Source of the DNA: Diadema setosum
Taxonomy: Eukaryota > Echinodermata > Echinoidea > Diadematoida > Diadematidae
Length of the DNA: 64,000 nucleotides
Assembly (NCBI GenBank): GCA_033980235.1
Contig: CM067065.1
Coordinates: forward strand, 9,131,328 to 9,195,327
Reading direction: 5' to 3'
This document shows, piece after piece, positions 1-11,091 of the stretch (positions within the stretch are counted from its first letter, which is position 1; each line of letters opens with the position of its first letter). The translations under genes and the position numbers were made by a program. The notes below the pieces were generated by a model, which worked only from the letters and a program-made list of their open reading frames with translations, did no database searches and was not told the DNA's origin.

Positions 1-532
1 AGAAATACGACAGAATGGTGCACATTCATTTATCATTACGTGGTTGTCAGGGTTTGATATTTTAACATATAATTTTCTCGACTTCGTAACAATTCGTCCT
101 TGTACCGGTATCGTGGAAAATTTCGCAATTTTCATTCCCACTAATTGACCTCACAAAACGTTACGACTTCTGTTCAGGCGTCAGAAATGTATTTCAATGA
201 ATAAGACAGAAAAAGAGAAAAACTATAAAAAGGCAAATGTGGATGAAAACTTTACTATTTATTGTAACGTGTACATTGTATTTCACATCTACGGTGCTTC
301 TCCATGCTAATGATATCGATTGGAAAAGTCAACCAAAATCATTTATTCCTAAAAAGAAGATATTAATTTATTAGAAGAGTGAATTGCATCACTTGATCTA
401 TTGCATTTACAAGAGTTGCGTTGAGATATTAATTATTCAAATGACACTCGTGAACCAAAATTGGAAAGTAAAAATTATAAAAATCATACTGATCATAAAT
501 ATATCATCGATTTTTTTAAATCCCTACAACTG

Positions 533-579
<47 letters not shown>

Positions 580-1160
580 TTCAGTCTTCTTTAAAAACAG
601 GGTAGTCTTTTCAGAGCCAAAAGGCCTGCTTTTAAAAAGAGCCCTGTTAACATAAATATAACAATTACACATCGAAAACATATTTGCATAAATGTAAACA
701 AAAATTATCATTAACAATGCTAGACAAAATTCATTGTAACATTATACACATGTATTTTTATTAGCAAAAGACACAAAATACACCCAACCGCACACCCACG
801 TATCCATCCGCATGACACACATAGACTCAAAGACTTAATCGAAAGATCTAGTGCACGTCATTACTACTTTGCATTAAAATCTAGACATCCACATGATACA
901 AACTCATGGACACGCGCACATACCTCGCTCCACTATTTTAGCAACATATACATTTACCAACCTACTCAATACACACACGCGCGCGCGCGCGCAAACACAC
1001 ACACACCCTCTTACCCACATTCACTATATTCGAGTGTATTATTCATAAAGGAAATGGGGACATACAATTTAGGTACGGCCCATATCGGTGTATCCGAATT
1101 TTTTGGAGTCACAGGGGTGTAAAAAAAAGAAACTCATTTCACGTTGCTACTGTCTGCTAC
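1..1160 (-). other. C3-like intron 20 (partial), with microsatellites
   Basis: AT-rich intron. It holds a (TTTA)n microsatellite at about 533-580 and an alternating (CG)n/(CA)n tract at about 971-1,007 (CGCGCGCGCGCG core), which could adopt Z-DNA. No coding exon of the C3 family was found. Confidence 0.7.
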
Positions 1161-1389
1161 CTTCAGCTGCTCTCTCCCGTAGTTAAAAATCGTCACCACG
1201 GCCTGCATCTGCTCCAGCCGTACCACTGAGTACGGTAGGTGGAGCTGTATGAAGAAGTCCTGGAACACTTCGAGGACTTCCGGTTTCGCCACGCACATGC
1301 CAAGGAGCCGCGACACACTTACGGCTGTTAGTCGCCAATCAGTGATGCTGCTTGGCGTGGACGTTGAGTACACCTTTTCAGTAGCGTTT
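1161..1389 (-). CDS. C3: C3-like exon 20: A2M segment
   Basis: The acceptor is TGTTCTATCTCGTAG, picked because exon 19 needs one base to complete a glycine codon. The frame then reads NATEKVYSTSTPSSITDW, and later VSRLLGMCVAKPEVLEVF, FFIQLHLPYSVVR and VTIFNYGREQLK (deduced residues 769-845). SIT.W, G.CVA and LPYSVVR are hallmarks of this segment. The donor is GTAGCA (weak), phase 0. A poly-T/AG site near 1,461 looks like an acceptor but gives the wrong phase. Later exons, including the thioester, lie left of base 1. Confidence 0.95.
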
Positions 1390-2168
1390 CTACGAGATAG
1401 AACAAACGAGTTTTGCAGTTGATCTCTCTTCTCAAAGCTAGCACGTTTGGCTTCAAAGGGCTAAAAAAAAAAAAAATCATCTTTCACCAATTCAATTTTG
1501 CTAGCAATATATCGAAAACCCTATAGCAAGAAACAACTGTCTGGCTAAAGCGATGAGCTATTGTATTATTTTGAGATCAAATCTGTTGAATAATAAGAGT
1601 CGGCAATCCGACTTTTATTCTTGAGACGTCCTTCCTGCTCAGCAATGGGTATGCAGGGCCACATAATAGTCTCTTCGTCTCCTTTTCCATCTAAGGTCCT
1701 GGTCACAGACAAGCAATGACTGGAAAATCTCCAGCTTTGCAAATATGATGCGAAAAAACAAAACAAAATAAAACAACAACAACAACAACAACAACAAAAG
1801 CAAAACTATTGGTGATTAGGCAACTGCTTGCAAAACCATTCACAAATAATTGGAAATTGGTCGACATTCACTTGGTCCCTATGTGAAGACCACTAAAAAT
1901 TGGTCGCGTATTGTTATAGTGCTCAAATTAAACACTGTTAAGGTATTTCACACTGTGTTCACAATCTATGTGCCATGATGTCGTCACACTGTGGTTCGCC
2001 TTGTGTTTCATATTGCGGGACACTGCATTGTTGTTACCAGTACAGAAGTCCCGTTCAGAAAGAGGGATAAACACTTGGCTTATATTTGCAAGATTCGAAC
2101 TCGGTCTCACGTCATAAAATTCAAGAAAAAAAATCGATGTTCTATTAAAATCACAAGCAGCTGCTTAC
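1390..2168 (-). other. C3-like intron 19
   Basis: Contains a (CAA)n microsatellite at about 1,771-1,798 and a segment at about 1,930-2,040 with several CACTGTG/CACAGTG-type motifs that resemble a longer segment near 60,840-61,075. No coding signal supported. Confidence 0.55.
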
Positions 2169-2311
2169 CCCATATCGAGTAATTCAAAGAACCACGTCTC
2201 TCTGAAATCTTTCCGAACTGTTACTTCTGAATCCACTTCTCCTTCCTCTTCGATCTCGTGGGATCGGAAATTGAATGATACGGTCTGGCTCATACAACAA
2301 AACTTGAAATT
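2169..2311 (-). CDS. C3: C3-like exon 19: end of anaphylatoxin and FRETWFF motif
   Basis: A 143-nt exon (deduced residues 722-769) starting NFKFCCMSQTVSFNF, with a double cysteine typical of the anaphylatoxin C-terminus. It then has an acidic stretch (EIEEEGE) and VRKDFRETWFFELLDM. The last matches the universal 'VR..FPETWLW' that opens the A2M segment, with R for P. Acceptor TTTCTCTTTGCAG, donor GTAAGC. Phase 0 in, phase 2 out. Confidence 0.94.
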
Positions 2312-2403
2312 CTGCAAAGAGAAATAGATATACGATATATGCGATTAAATTTGCCAAGAAAGAGAGAAAATGCAAGAAAATAAAAAAGTAAATTTTCATC
2401 TTA

Positions 2404-2785
2404 AAAGGACGCTACAGCACTGGTTGAGGTGATTATTTAGCTTGTAACGTTTTGCGAGATGTTTAAAAACCACTGTATGGAATGCTCAAGGAATACAATT
2501 CTTAGATAAATCATACTCTATTTGATGTCAATTTATTGGTTTTAAAATGACTGACATATCTCAAAACAACGAAAAAAAATATCAAAGTAAAAATTGTGGC
2601 CTTCAATTTCATTAGGATCATCAGGATATTATTTTTATGTCTCGGCCTTTCAAGGCCAATAATCATCATCCAAAAAACGATGAATTCTTCTTGAAATCAT
2701 ATGTCCTTTCACACTTCATAAGAGGTTCCTAATTATCTCACAGAAACGCAATTATTTACCTGAATCCTCTCCTTATCCAGTACTC
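2404..2785. repeat. MITE-like repeat, GCGAGATNT family, copy 1
   Basis: Shares order and wording with copies at 14,715-15,118, 28,858-29,145, 33,690-34,075 and 51,212-51,601. The shared string is an ACGTTTTGCGAGATN segment, then aaaccact, gatgtcaat, aaaatgact, ACATATCTC, and a mirror-image second half ending in a 'tcataagaggttcctaattatctca' type arm. The two halves are roughly inverted. This copy is worn. Confidence 0.7.
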
Positions 2786-2830
2786 AATTCAATTCAATTC
2801 AAAGTTTATTTCATTTTTCGACAAAACATA
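2785..2830 (-). repeat. LINE-type 3' tail, (AATTC)n motif, copy 1
   Basis: CAATTCAATTCAATTC followed by AAAGTTTATTTCATTTTTCG. Similar tails occur at 18,224-18,270, 10,733-10,775 (less clear) and 47,172-47,222, all in the same orientation. Short tandem (GAATT)n 3' ends followed by a conserved hexamer-like block are typical of truncated non-LTR retrotransposons; the LINE identity is inference. Confidence 0.45.
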
Positions 2831-3239
2831 TAAGTTACACTTCTTTTAACAACAGAGAATAAGGTAAACAGAACATTATGTATCGAAAAGAATGTAAAAC
2901 AGTTGAGGAGGACCTTATAGTAATTATACATTGTAGTAAAAAAAAAAACAAGTGATCGAAATAAAGAACATGTATAACTTTGCTTAAAGTGCGAAAAATG
3001 GAGAGACCCACTAAAAAGACAGAGCTTGTAGAATGTGGGTCCCTCTGGAATGATAACATCAATGGAAAGATTAATTGAAGCATAATAAATACAAAAGGAG
3101 AGAAAAAAAAAAGAGAGGAAGAAGTCTGGAAGCCCACTGAACACTTCCTTTATCTCATGGATATTTCTCGGGTTTTTTTTTTACAATGTCTGATGATGGA
3201 CTTTCTTTAAAATGTTGAATATGACGCTAATACATAATG

Positions 3240-3249
3240 TACATATATA

Positions 3250-3299
<50 letters not shown>
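3240..3299. repeat. (TA)n microsatellite
   Basis: About 60 bp of nearly pure TA repeat in intron 18, directly next to an old copy of the TGTGACC MITE. Confidence 0.95.
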
Positions 3300-3301
<2 letters not shown>

Positions 3302-3935
3302 AATATGTGACCGTGCGTCATAAAGAAAATAAAAAAAAAATGTTCACCGTGCCTTATAGTATTGTATTATTAGGGATTATAAAACAAACGAGATATCGTG
3401 TTTTGAGCATTTTTTTTTTATACTTCTATTTTGACAGAATTTTGTGATTAGGTGTGTCTTATAGAATCCTCTTTTCATATCTTTTAAAACCCTTTACATA
3501 CTCTTCTCTTTCAACTCCTTTAACTTTTGAAAAGACAATGCTACCGCTTTGAAGGTTGATATTTCTAATGAGTAAAATGAGCTGAGAGGACATGCAGATG
3601 TTCAGCGTTAATATCTTCATTCTTGCTGCTAAGGAGTTTTATTTACATCCTGATTTTGTTTGTCCCATTTATTGCACAGGTAGCACGACTTGGTAAGATC
3701 AAGCGCCTGAGACCATACTTCGGAATTTCTTTTCTCAGCAAACTTTTCTCCATAGTTATTGCTTTCTTTCAAATACTTAGGAGAGTCCATTTGTTTTGAT
3801 ATATTATACATTATTTTAAAGCTGATATTCTTGTTTTAACAACCTACCTTTACTTAAAATTTCATGTATGTGCGATTTTCTGTTGGCTTCGTGATGCAGA
3901 GTCATTTTATATCTTATACATACATACTCACTTCT
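3300..3935 (-). repeat. TGTGACC MITE family, old inverted copy
   Basis: Diverged reverse-complement copy of the element best seen at 15,781-16,464. Recognisable blocks include 'cctttaacttttgaaaagacaatgct', 'gcacaggtagcacgacttgg', and 'cttaggagagtccatttg'. The start retains TGTGACCGTGCGTC. It makes up most of intron 18. Confidence 0.7.
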
Positions 3936-4287
3936 CAAAACAAATTGTGCCTATTACAGAAATAACTTTGAGATTCACCAACGTGGGTCAAATTATTACA
4001 CGGCATGAAAAGACGTTATGTGACAAGATAAAACTGCTTCACACCTATGGTTCATTAAACTGGCTTCCGCCATGTGGTAGATCTTCTTTGCATTTACTGT
4101 TTTGACATTTTTTTTTTTTTGAGTAGTGGTTAGGCCAACTGGAAGTATCGAGACATCGAAAAAAAGAAATCCAAACACATTCTTAACTTATCAAATGATA
4201 TTGCATGATATCATGTTTACCAAATATCAACACAACTAAAACACACACATACACACACGAACACACACACACACAACTGTTTCTTAC

Positions 4288-4427
4288 CGTTTTTTCGGTA
4301 TCTGTAAGACCACACACCCTTGTCAATATGAAGGTCTTTCGGGCACAGTTAGCAAGCGTAGACGCTAGTAATCTTTGGAGGTTGACTCGCGAAGAAACGC
4401 AGGGCTCTATCCTTGGACTTAAACAGT
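4288..4427 (-). CDS. C3: C3-like exon 18: anaphylatoxin-like segment (start uncertain)
   Basis: This exon ends phase 0 at donor GTAAGA, as exon 19 requires. Two acceptors give the needed phase 1: CGAAAG at 4,428 (used here) or GGATAG, which would start the exon at 4,406. The longer form reads CLSPRIEPC, then LLASTLANCARKTFILTRVC and GLTDTEKT, and is followed by FKFCC from exon 19. Position and a terminal CC pair fit a C3a-type anaphylatoxin. However, the first cysteines are not an adjacent pair, and spacing differs from the usual CC-x12-C-x12-C-x6-CC. It could be a divergent domain, or an extra exon may have been missed. Confidence 0.55.
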
Positions 4428-5038
4428 CTTTCGTTGACACACACACACACATAAACACACGCGAAGGGTAGAAGAGAAGACGGGATAAGTATTTAGGCAG
4501 GAGTGACGTGGTACATGAACGATGCATTTTAAACGAAAGTTTTTAACCATTTGGTTTGATGTGATTATCAGTAAAGGAGCCGTTGATCTAAAATATCCCC
4601 TAAACATTAAATGTAAGATGCTTGGTATTGTACATTATGATACAAACCTTTACAAACAAACTTAAAACCAATACTGCGTCTTTTCGTCAGAATAACGCTG
4701 ATAGGCCATTGCCCCTTGTTAAGTCAATTATAACTGAGGCATGACCCCTTTACAATTTCAACAGCGACAAAAACACACTTTAATTCTCAAGCTCTCAGCA
4801 GACTTTGTTTTTCGTTTTTTTTTTAATACCTCGGCTACACTGACCATTATCATACTTTCATCAGTTATAAGATTCCAGTGATCGTCTCTGAAGATAACTC
4901 TAGAACCATTATCGCTTTCAAAAAGTTTTTTTTTCTGTAACTGTTGCCATTATTGACAATGAAAATGATTATCTTCGTTCTTCAATGCGATGGGAGCATT
5001 ACACACAAAAATAGATAAAATAAAAAATACAAGCTTAC
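4428..5038 (-). other. C3-like intron 17
   Basis: Short intron with (CA)n runs at its exon 18 side (4,438-4,460; another in intron 18 at 4,236-4,275) and poly-T runs. No anaphylatoxin-like CC exon was found on careful reading of the minus strand. Confidence 0.5.
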
Positions 5039-5086
5039 CGTTAACATTTCGTCGGCGTCTCATATGTGTCTGGGGACATCTGAGCT
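5039..5086 (-). CDS. C3: C3-like exon 17: tetra-arginine beta/alpha processing site
   Basis: A 48-nt exon encoding, with the split codon, ELRCPQTHMRRRRNVN (deduced residues 659-675). ELxCPQ...RRRR is the diagnostic C3 junction between beta and alpha chains and a furin-type cleavage site. Acceptor TATCTTATTAG, donor GTAAGC. A competing acceptor (AGCTCAG) five bases downstream would run into a stop codon, so it is rejected. Phase 1 at both ends. The cysteine before the site probably corresponds to the conserved C3 cysteine there. Confidence 0.93.
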
Positions 5087-5374
5087 CTAATAAGATATCG
5101 TGATTAAAGCATACAAAGTTTATTGCTTGGTGTTATTGCATTTTCAAGACGATATCAAACTGGATTTGATAAACACGAAACTATACTGATTCGGTATTTA
5201 CATAATTGCATTGCTTCATATGGTGAAGTTACGAAAAAAGTGGCAGTCGATTAACATGGGAGGTCCTAATAATTATGTGTATTAGGGAGCTGTAGATTTT
5301 GACGCGCGGACGTTTGAGACGACGAGTGCGCTGGACGTTCTCCTCTCCCATGCGTCACGTTGAAAAGTAGCTTT

Positions 5375-5690
5375 AGACCCCGTTTACAGTGCGAGGCTCG
5401 GCCGCGGCCGAGCCGCGGCCCGGCCCAGCCCCGCTTTAGTGTAAATGCACAAAAGGCCAAATGCGAGGTGGCCGCGGCCGAGCCCGGCCTTTTCTCAGTG
5501 TAAACGCAAACTGGGCCAAATGCGCGGCCAATATTAGTCTGGCTTCCAAATTGCATTTGTTTACAAGCATGAGCGCCATTACGACAAAAATATCGAAAGG
5601 TTTGAATTAAGCGCGGCCAAGTCCAGCAGTGTAAACGGACAAAATTGCGGGGCTCGGCCGCGCAATTGAGGCCGGGCACATATATTACTT
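5375..5690. repeat. GC-rich repeat element with 'cgtttacagtg' ends
   Basis: An island of high G+C in AT-rich intron 16. It contains repeated GGCCGCGGCCGAG-type strings and four forms of 'gtttaca(c)(a)gtg' or its inverse (5,382, 5,437, 5,499, 5,625). The left GTTTACAGTGCGAG and the right GCAGTGTAAACGG are inverted. This fits a non-autonomous DNA transposon; the family is not known to me. A 147-codon open frame here is a composition effect. Confidence 0.55.
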
Positions 5691-5789
5691 TGTTTGCTTC
5701 CTTTTTCATCTGTGAAGATGCCTGGTTAACCCATATCCAGTTTTAATATTTAAAAGGTCTTCAGTATATGGAGTCCAGTTTGATTTGAG

Positions 5790-6590
5790 ATGGAATCACT
5801 TCACGGGGTTTAGTGGGGGGCGCAAGGGATTTTTGGTTCAAATTTTTCCAAAAGCACCAAAATTTGGCACACATGTAGCCCAAACCATACTATTTCGATT
5901 TTTGATGGGCGCCAAGAAGGGCGCCCTCTGGGGCGGCCATATTGGCAAAATCCAATATGGCCGCCATATAGGTTTAAAGGTCACTTGCATTTCAAAACAT
6001 AAAAGGGTTACAATCATTTAAAATGTCAGGTTAAGAGGTTTTCTGGGTCAAGGAATTCGAATCTGAAGCTGTTTTTATGGTCTGAAGTCAATTTTTCCTT
6101 ATAAGGTCACCTTAAGGTCATTTAGGGGTCAAGCCATTGTATTCATAACAGTTTATTGAAAAAAATGGCTTGCCCATGGTCAATATTCCAGGAATGCCAG
6201 CCTAAGTAATAGAATTGCAGTTGTCGACGGCTGAAAAAGGCGTATTTCTTGTGAAGGGCGCCCTCCGGGGCGGCATATTTACAAAATCCAATATGGCTGC
6301 CACCTACGTTTAAAGGCCAGTCCATAACAAAAAAAAAAAAAAAACTTTAAAGTGTTACAATAATTTGAAAAGTCAGCTTCAGAGGTTTTATGGGTCAAGG
6401 GATTTGATTCTGAAGTTGTTTTTATGGTCTGATGTCAACTTTTCCTTATATGGTCTCCCTAAAGGTCATTTGGGGTCAAACCATTATATTCACAAAAGGT
6501 AATTTAGAAAATGGCTTGCCTATAGTCAATTTAGGAGGAATGCCAGCCCTGCTAATAGAATTGCAGTTGTTGAAGGCTGTGAGAGAGGGA
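5790..6590 (+). repeat. 'ATGGCCGCC' repeat with tandem internal duplication, copy 1
   Basis: Two head-to-tail units (about 5,930-6,245 and 6,270-6,580) share 'gaggttttctgggtcaagg', 'tttttatggtctga', 'gtcatttggggtcaa' and 'aatggcttgcc' blocks. Both carry 'GGGCGCCCTC.GGGGCGGC' and 'AATATGGC.GCC' strings. An inverted relative lies at about 10,190-10,720 in the same intron. Confidence 0.7.
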
Positions 6591-6599
6591 GAGGTGGGC

Positions 6600-7620
6600 T
6601 TTCTCACGAGTAACATCAATATATCTGCTTTCGTGTTAAGATTTCAAACACTAGGTATACACTCATGAATTATAACAAGAACCGCTTTCTGAGAGTAATT
6701 GGGTTTAACAGTGTTTAAGGGATCTTAATACGGTAATTTTTTCTGCATCATTTCAATCATGGCCTGTTATAATATGGCTATACAAGCTCTTGAGTGAGGT
6801 TCTGTCCAAAGCTATGGAATATCATAGTTCATGTGGCAATCATTCCATTAATTATTTTTACATTGCAGGCGATAAGAGGAAATGTCCTCACCGACTGGTC
6901 ATATCTGCGGAATTCAATATATTTGCATTTGCTTTAATGACAGCCAAAAGAGCTACTCAGTAGTTAGAATTATGGGTAATGCCCTTTACAAGAGTTTTCA
7001 AGATTTGATTATGGGATTACTATTTTCATCTTCATCTGCAAGGAATGCAATAAAACATACATATATGAAAAATAGAATCCTATTGCTACCTAATATATTA
7101 ATCGTTTAGCAATAAGGGGGGGGGGGTATTCTCTATATTACCTGCGTCCTTGACGTTGCCACTAAAAAGAGAAGTGTTTTTAATTCTCTGTTGCAGTTCA
7201 GGGATCCTCAATCACAATAGATATTCATAATTCAGATTTATATTCAATGGAATAATAACTATGAAGAACACTCCTAATCTGGATGAAAAAAGAAAAAAAA
7301 ATCTGTCGTGTTTAAGAGAGTTTTTATAGTACATTAGGTTGGCATCAATTTGCTATTTTCGAACTTGTGTAAGAAAGTTCGATTCTAAAGTCCTTGTAGG
7401 AAATTTATGTGCCTCCACAGCTAAATATGCCGTTCAAAGAACATGACGGTCCTGGTGACGCCATGTAGGGAACAAGCATATTTCACAGGTGCCACGGTGA
7501 CACCATTAACAGGGTACAGATTAGATATGCTATAGTACAACTTTCATGACACCTTCTAGGGTCTGTTAAGATTCTATCCAAAGTGCTTGGACGCAAATTG
7601 GTATGATATCACAAGACTTT
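6600..7620 (-). other. Intron 16 segment with no recognisable feature
   Basis: AT-rich sequence with a poly-G run at 7,119-7,127 and a short CACGGTGACACC string. I see no coding, RNA or repeat signal that I can support. Confidence 0.5.
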
Positions 7621-7679
7621 ATAAGTTGGTATCTCGTTGGTATGAAGACTGCTATAGGTTGCAACTCTACTCTCTGCAA

Positions 7680-8100
7680 CATCTCTACGACGCACGTCTC
7701 CTGGAGACGAGCCCAATCTCCAGGATTGGCAGGAGAATCGAACATTTCCGATTTTTGCAGAGACTATTTCCGTCTTCCAGCTTGTCTCCGAGACGTCTCT
7801 GCGAAGTCTCCATCACTGTGGCCATGTCGTGGGGACTAAATTTGTCTGCAACATCTTCGAGATGTCCCCGCATCTTGTGGAGACCGTAATAACATAATGG
7901 CGACGAAAGGGAGAAGTCGCCGAGAAAAGACGTCTCTGATAAGTTCCTGCGACTGCAAAAGCCGTGCCAACATCCCCGTGACTTCCAAGCGAATACGTTG
8001 TCCCTTTGTTTGAAGACGTCTTGGACGTCGCCCTGGAAATCGCGTTAGTTGTGACAGCGAAAATAATTTCTTCGAGACGCTGGCATTGCGACAATGTCTC
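7680..8100. repeat. 'GAGACGTCTC'-rich repeat segment
   Basis: This GC-richer block is packed with GTCTC/GAGAC motifs (for example GTCTCCTGGAGACGAG, GAGACGTCTCTGCGAAGTC, AGACGTCTC, GAAGACGTCTTGGACGTC) in both orientations. It contains many local palindromes, which create overlapping open frames on both strands. It probably is a decayed transposable element; ends were not fixed. A poly-C tract follows at 8,128-8,141. Confidence 0.5.
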
Positions 8101-8141
8101 CTCCCGTCAGATAGGCCCTCAATCCCCTCCCCCCCCCCCCC

Positions 8142-9490
8142 ACTTTAAGTTTGCAGCAATATCAAACTACTGACCATGGCTCGTCAGACACCTACTCTAC
8201 ATTGTGCATTTTCACCTTCATTCATTCATTCATTCATTTATTTTATTCATTTTTTTCCACTTCCATGTTTTCCACCTCCCAATGCATGCCTTGAAACAGC
8301 TGTGGTGCAGAAAAATGAAATTTGGTACTGAAGCATTGCGGAGAGTGGCTGATAGTACTAGTAAATGTCATGTACCTGTGCCATCTTTCCTCCAACTCCA
8401 CTCCCTGAAGTCAGGGACCACATCAGATAGGGTGGTTTCTGATGATCTGCTCCCACGTTATGACGAGATGATGCCTACCCTCGTTGACGCAGGCTGCCCC
8501 ATAAACCTTGTTGCTCATTAGTCCTTGCTGGACATGAGCACGATTACTAAAGTACTGTGTAGTTAATGTGTCAGTGAGCTCTGGCTTGCTGATCCATACT
8601 ATTAGGCATTTTGCATGCCACATCAAAGCAAGTCTGAAGTAATGTCGCACCCTGTCAGTACCTGATGTTGGGCTCTGGAAGAGACCAGGGAGGTGAGACA
8701 AAACCTCCCTGAAGAGACGAATACTGTACAGGAAAGAGCTGAAAAGGCCTTTTTCTTTTCAATACCACGACCCACCCGTAACTCCCTCAGATCAAAGGGA
8801 TTAACAAAAAGCACACTACCGAAAATGTAATGTTATGCTCATCCATGCGATTGTATACTGTTTTCAGAAAATGCTTTCAGAAAACATTATGTCATCCTTT
8901 GTAAGGATATCTTTGCGTAGATCGCATCTAAGTTGTTGGAAAGCTGAAGGGTTGTGAGATCACAATTCCTGTTGATATTTCCGTCTCGAATCAGGTGCTC
9001 AGGATGAGTTGTCCGTCCCATTTATTCTTGGATATCTGTGCGCTGATAAATGAGGGCAGTTCTTTATTTTTCAATCTTAATTTTCAGGGAGCCGCTACGC
9101 TCTTCCGATTATAATTTGAGATTGAGTGGTGCCATCACCATCTCTTGTCAGAGGACTGCACAGTGTTGCTGTTGAGATTATTTTCTTCAGGATCAGTATC
9201 CCATACAACATCTCTAGTCATTTGCGCTTTCAGTAAAGAAACGATTTCGTTTGATAAAAAGAGAATAAAAAAAGATAAGAAAAAAGCTTCAGCTGAATTG
9301 TCTTCACCTACTCTGATACGATACTGCCATTAAAGGACTTTAATGATCGAATTTAGTTAACTGCTCCTAGAATACTGGTCTGACCTGGATTGAGGAGCTC
9401 GATTCCCCGGAAGCAAGGGAGAGCAGGCATACACCAATTTCAGCAGGAGGAGAATCATATCGCTTGCCAGCTGAAAAGTTATATAATGAC
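8142..9490 (-). other. Intron 16 segment without recognisable genes
   Basis: Contains a short (TTCA)n run at 8,218-8,236. The open frames here have no family resemblance. Nothing else seen. Confidence 0.45.
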
Positions 9491-9496
9491 CATGAA

Positions 9497-9850
9497 AGGT
9501 GACGAGGTGGCTCAGTCGGTAGCGTATGGCTTGCGGTCTAAAGACTTGTGTTCCGGCGCGGGTTCGTATCCCACTTATCTCAAGTCTAGCTTAGCAATGG
9601 TGTCTGTTGTCATACTGTTCCCTCTAGTAGAGGCCCAACACTTTGCACCTCATCACTTGGATATAAAAAGTGGAAGTCCCTTGTGTGAAAGAATCACAAA
9701 CCCAGACACATGAAAAGATCCCGAATCGGCATTCCGTTATCGGAAAACTCAAGGTGCATAAACCAGTAAAGTGGTCCACCCCAAGTACATACAACTGACC
9801 AGCTAGTTGCATACTGGCTACACAGCTATCTCGTCAGAAGGAAAAACGAG
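9497..9850 (+). mobile_element. tRNA-derived SINE
   Basis: The head contains an RNA polymerase III A-box-like TGGCTCAGTCGGTAGCG and a B-box GGTTCGTATCCC about 50 bp apart, as in a tRNA-derived promoter, followed by a non-tRNA body and a tail ending near 'ctacacagctatctcgtc'. The tRNA-like part does not fold into a full modern tRNA, so it is a SINE head and not a tRNA gene. It sits in intron 16 opposite to the C3 strand. Confidence 0.75.
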
Positions 9851-9935
9851 GACAAAATAAGATTAGGCGTGTTTATTACCCTCTTTGCCATTGCACCCTC
9901 ATTCGGCACCTTGGAATAGGATGGCAGTCGTATTT

Positions 9936-9939
9936 AAGC

Positions 9940-9981
<42 letters not shown>

Positions 9982-10134
9982 GAAACAATAAAAAGGTAAA
10001 ACGGACCAGAAACAATTGATAAATAGTACACCTTTGAGCAAAGAGAATGAGAAAAGAAAACGAAACCGATGGAAGCCCGTTTTCTGTGCTCAAAATCATT
10101 TCAATATATAATTACATATATATATATATATATC
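9936..10134. repeat. Two (TA)n microsatellites
   Basis: (TA)n at about 9,942-9,976 and 10,105-10,132, separated by unique sequence. Confidence 0.9.
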
Positions 10135-10189
10135 TTAAATATAATTTTTTCATTTATTTGTCATAGTCATTATTGATATGTAGGAGGAT

Positions 10190-10720
10190 GGAACCGCTCT
10201 TGGCCCTAATTAACCATTGAAGGAGTATGGAAGAGATGACAAATGGGACAAAATAGGGGTACCAGTGAATTGCAGTTGAATGCTCACAGACGCCATTTCG
10301 AAAAATGCACAAAATGCCTGATTTGACCCTTATTTGACCTTGAAAGTGACCTTGAGAGGTGATAGTGACCTTGAATTGCAGAAATGATATTTAGAATCAC
10401 ATTCTCTAACCCCGTAATATCTTCCACATGGGATTCATAACATTAATCAACATTTTCAATTTGTAACTGCAGCTGACCTTTAACCCGGATGGCGGCCATA
10501 TTGGATTCCACCAATATGGCGGTCCCAAGGGTTTTTAGTCTTGGCGCCCATCAAAAATCGAAAGAGTATGGTACAAGGGACCTATGAGCCAAATTTGGTG
10601 CTTTTGGAAGAATCTGAACCAAACAACCCATTTTGAGCCCTTAGGCCCCCAACTAGTTATGTACCCTGCTCTTTGCGATGAAGGATCTTTTACGTCCGTG
10701 AGTAATGGTTCTCTAACACA
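10190..10720 (-). repeat. 'ATGGCCGCC' repeat, inverted copy 2
   Basis: Reverse-complement relative of 5,790-6,590: GCGGCCATATTGGATTC, CCAATATGGCGG, GGCGCCCATCAAAAATCG, and 'ccaaatttggtgcttttgg' match GGGCGCC, 'cgatttttgatgggcgcc' and 'caaaagcaccaaaatttgg' in copy 1. It also carries 'gtgaccttga' repeats matching the 'aaggtcacctt' part of copy 1. Confidence 0.7.
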
Positions 10721-11091
10721 CGATACCTCCATTGAAATGAAACTTGAAATGAAATTTTATTTCGAACTTTTTATTTGTTGTGTTGTTGTTTTTGGTTTGC
10801 CTGGTATTCGTCCCTTGGTAACTTTGCCATTATATTTTTTTCTTTTTATTTCTTTTATTTTCGACGAGTCTAAACGGGCAAACGTAAACATTTACGTTCA
10901 ATGATGGTACCTTTGGACAACCAACATTTTCTCCCATTTCATTTCATTTGGATTCATTAACTTTCCACCCAAATCATACTGTGATTTATTTGTAAAATAC
11001 ATCCATAGAGATCAGTAAAATATTACTCATTGTACTCACTCTCCACATGCAATGTTAATGGTTAAGATTCTTCCTAATTTTGTACACTAAC

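Noticed and set aside
1390..1461. Poly-T/AG site near 1,461 as the acceptor of C3 exon 20
   Set aside because: It gives phase 0 while exon 19 ends in phase 2; the TAG at 1,390-1,392 has a good pyrimidine tract and restores the family sequence.
4205..4471. 88-codon plus-strand open frame overlapping C3 exon 18
   Set aside because: It is flanked by (CA)n on both sides and has no homology that I recognise; the minus strand has the right donor and phase.
5266..5709. 147-codon open frame on the minus strand, the second longest in the window
   Set aside because: It covers a GC-rich repetitive block with inverted 'gtttacagtg' strings, has no family resemblance, and lies in intron 16 without suitable splice phase.
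9500..9580. tRNA gene
   Set aside because: A and B boxes are present but the acceptor stem and anticodon arm do not pair properly; it is a SINE head.
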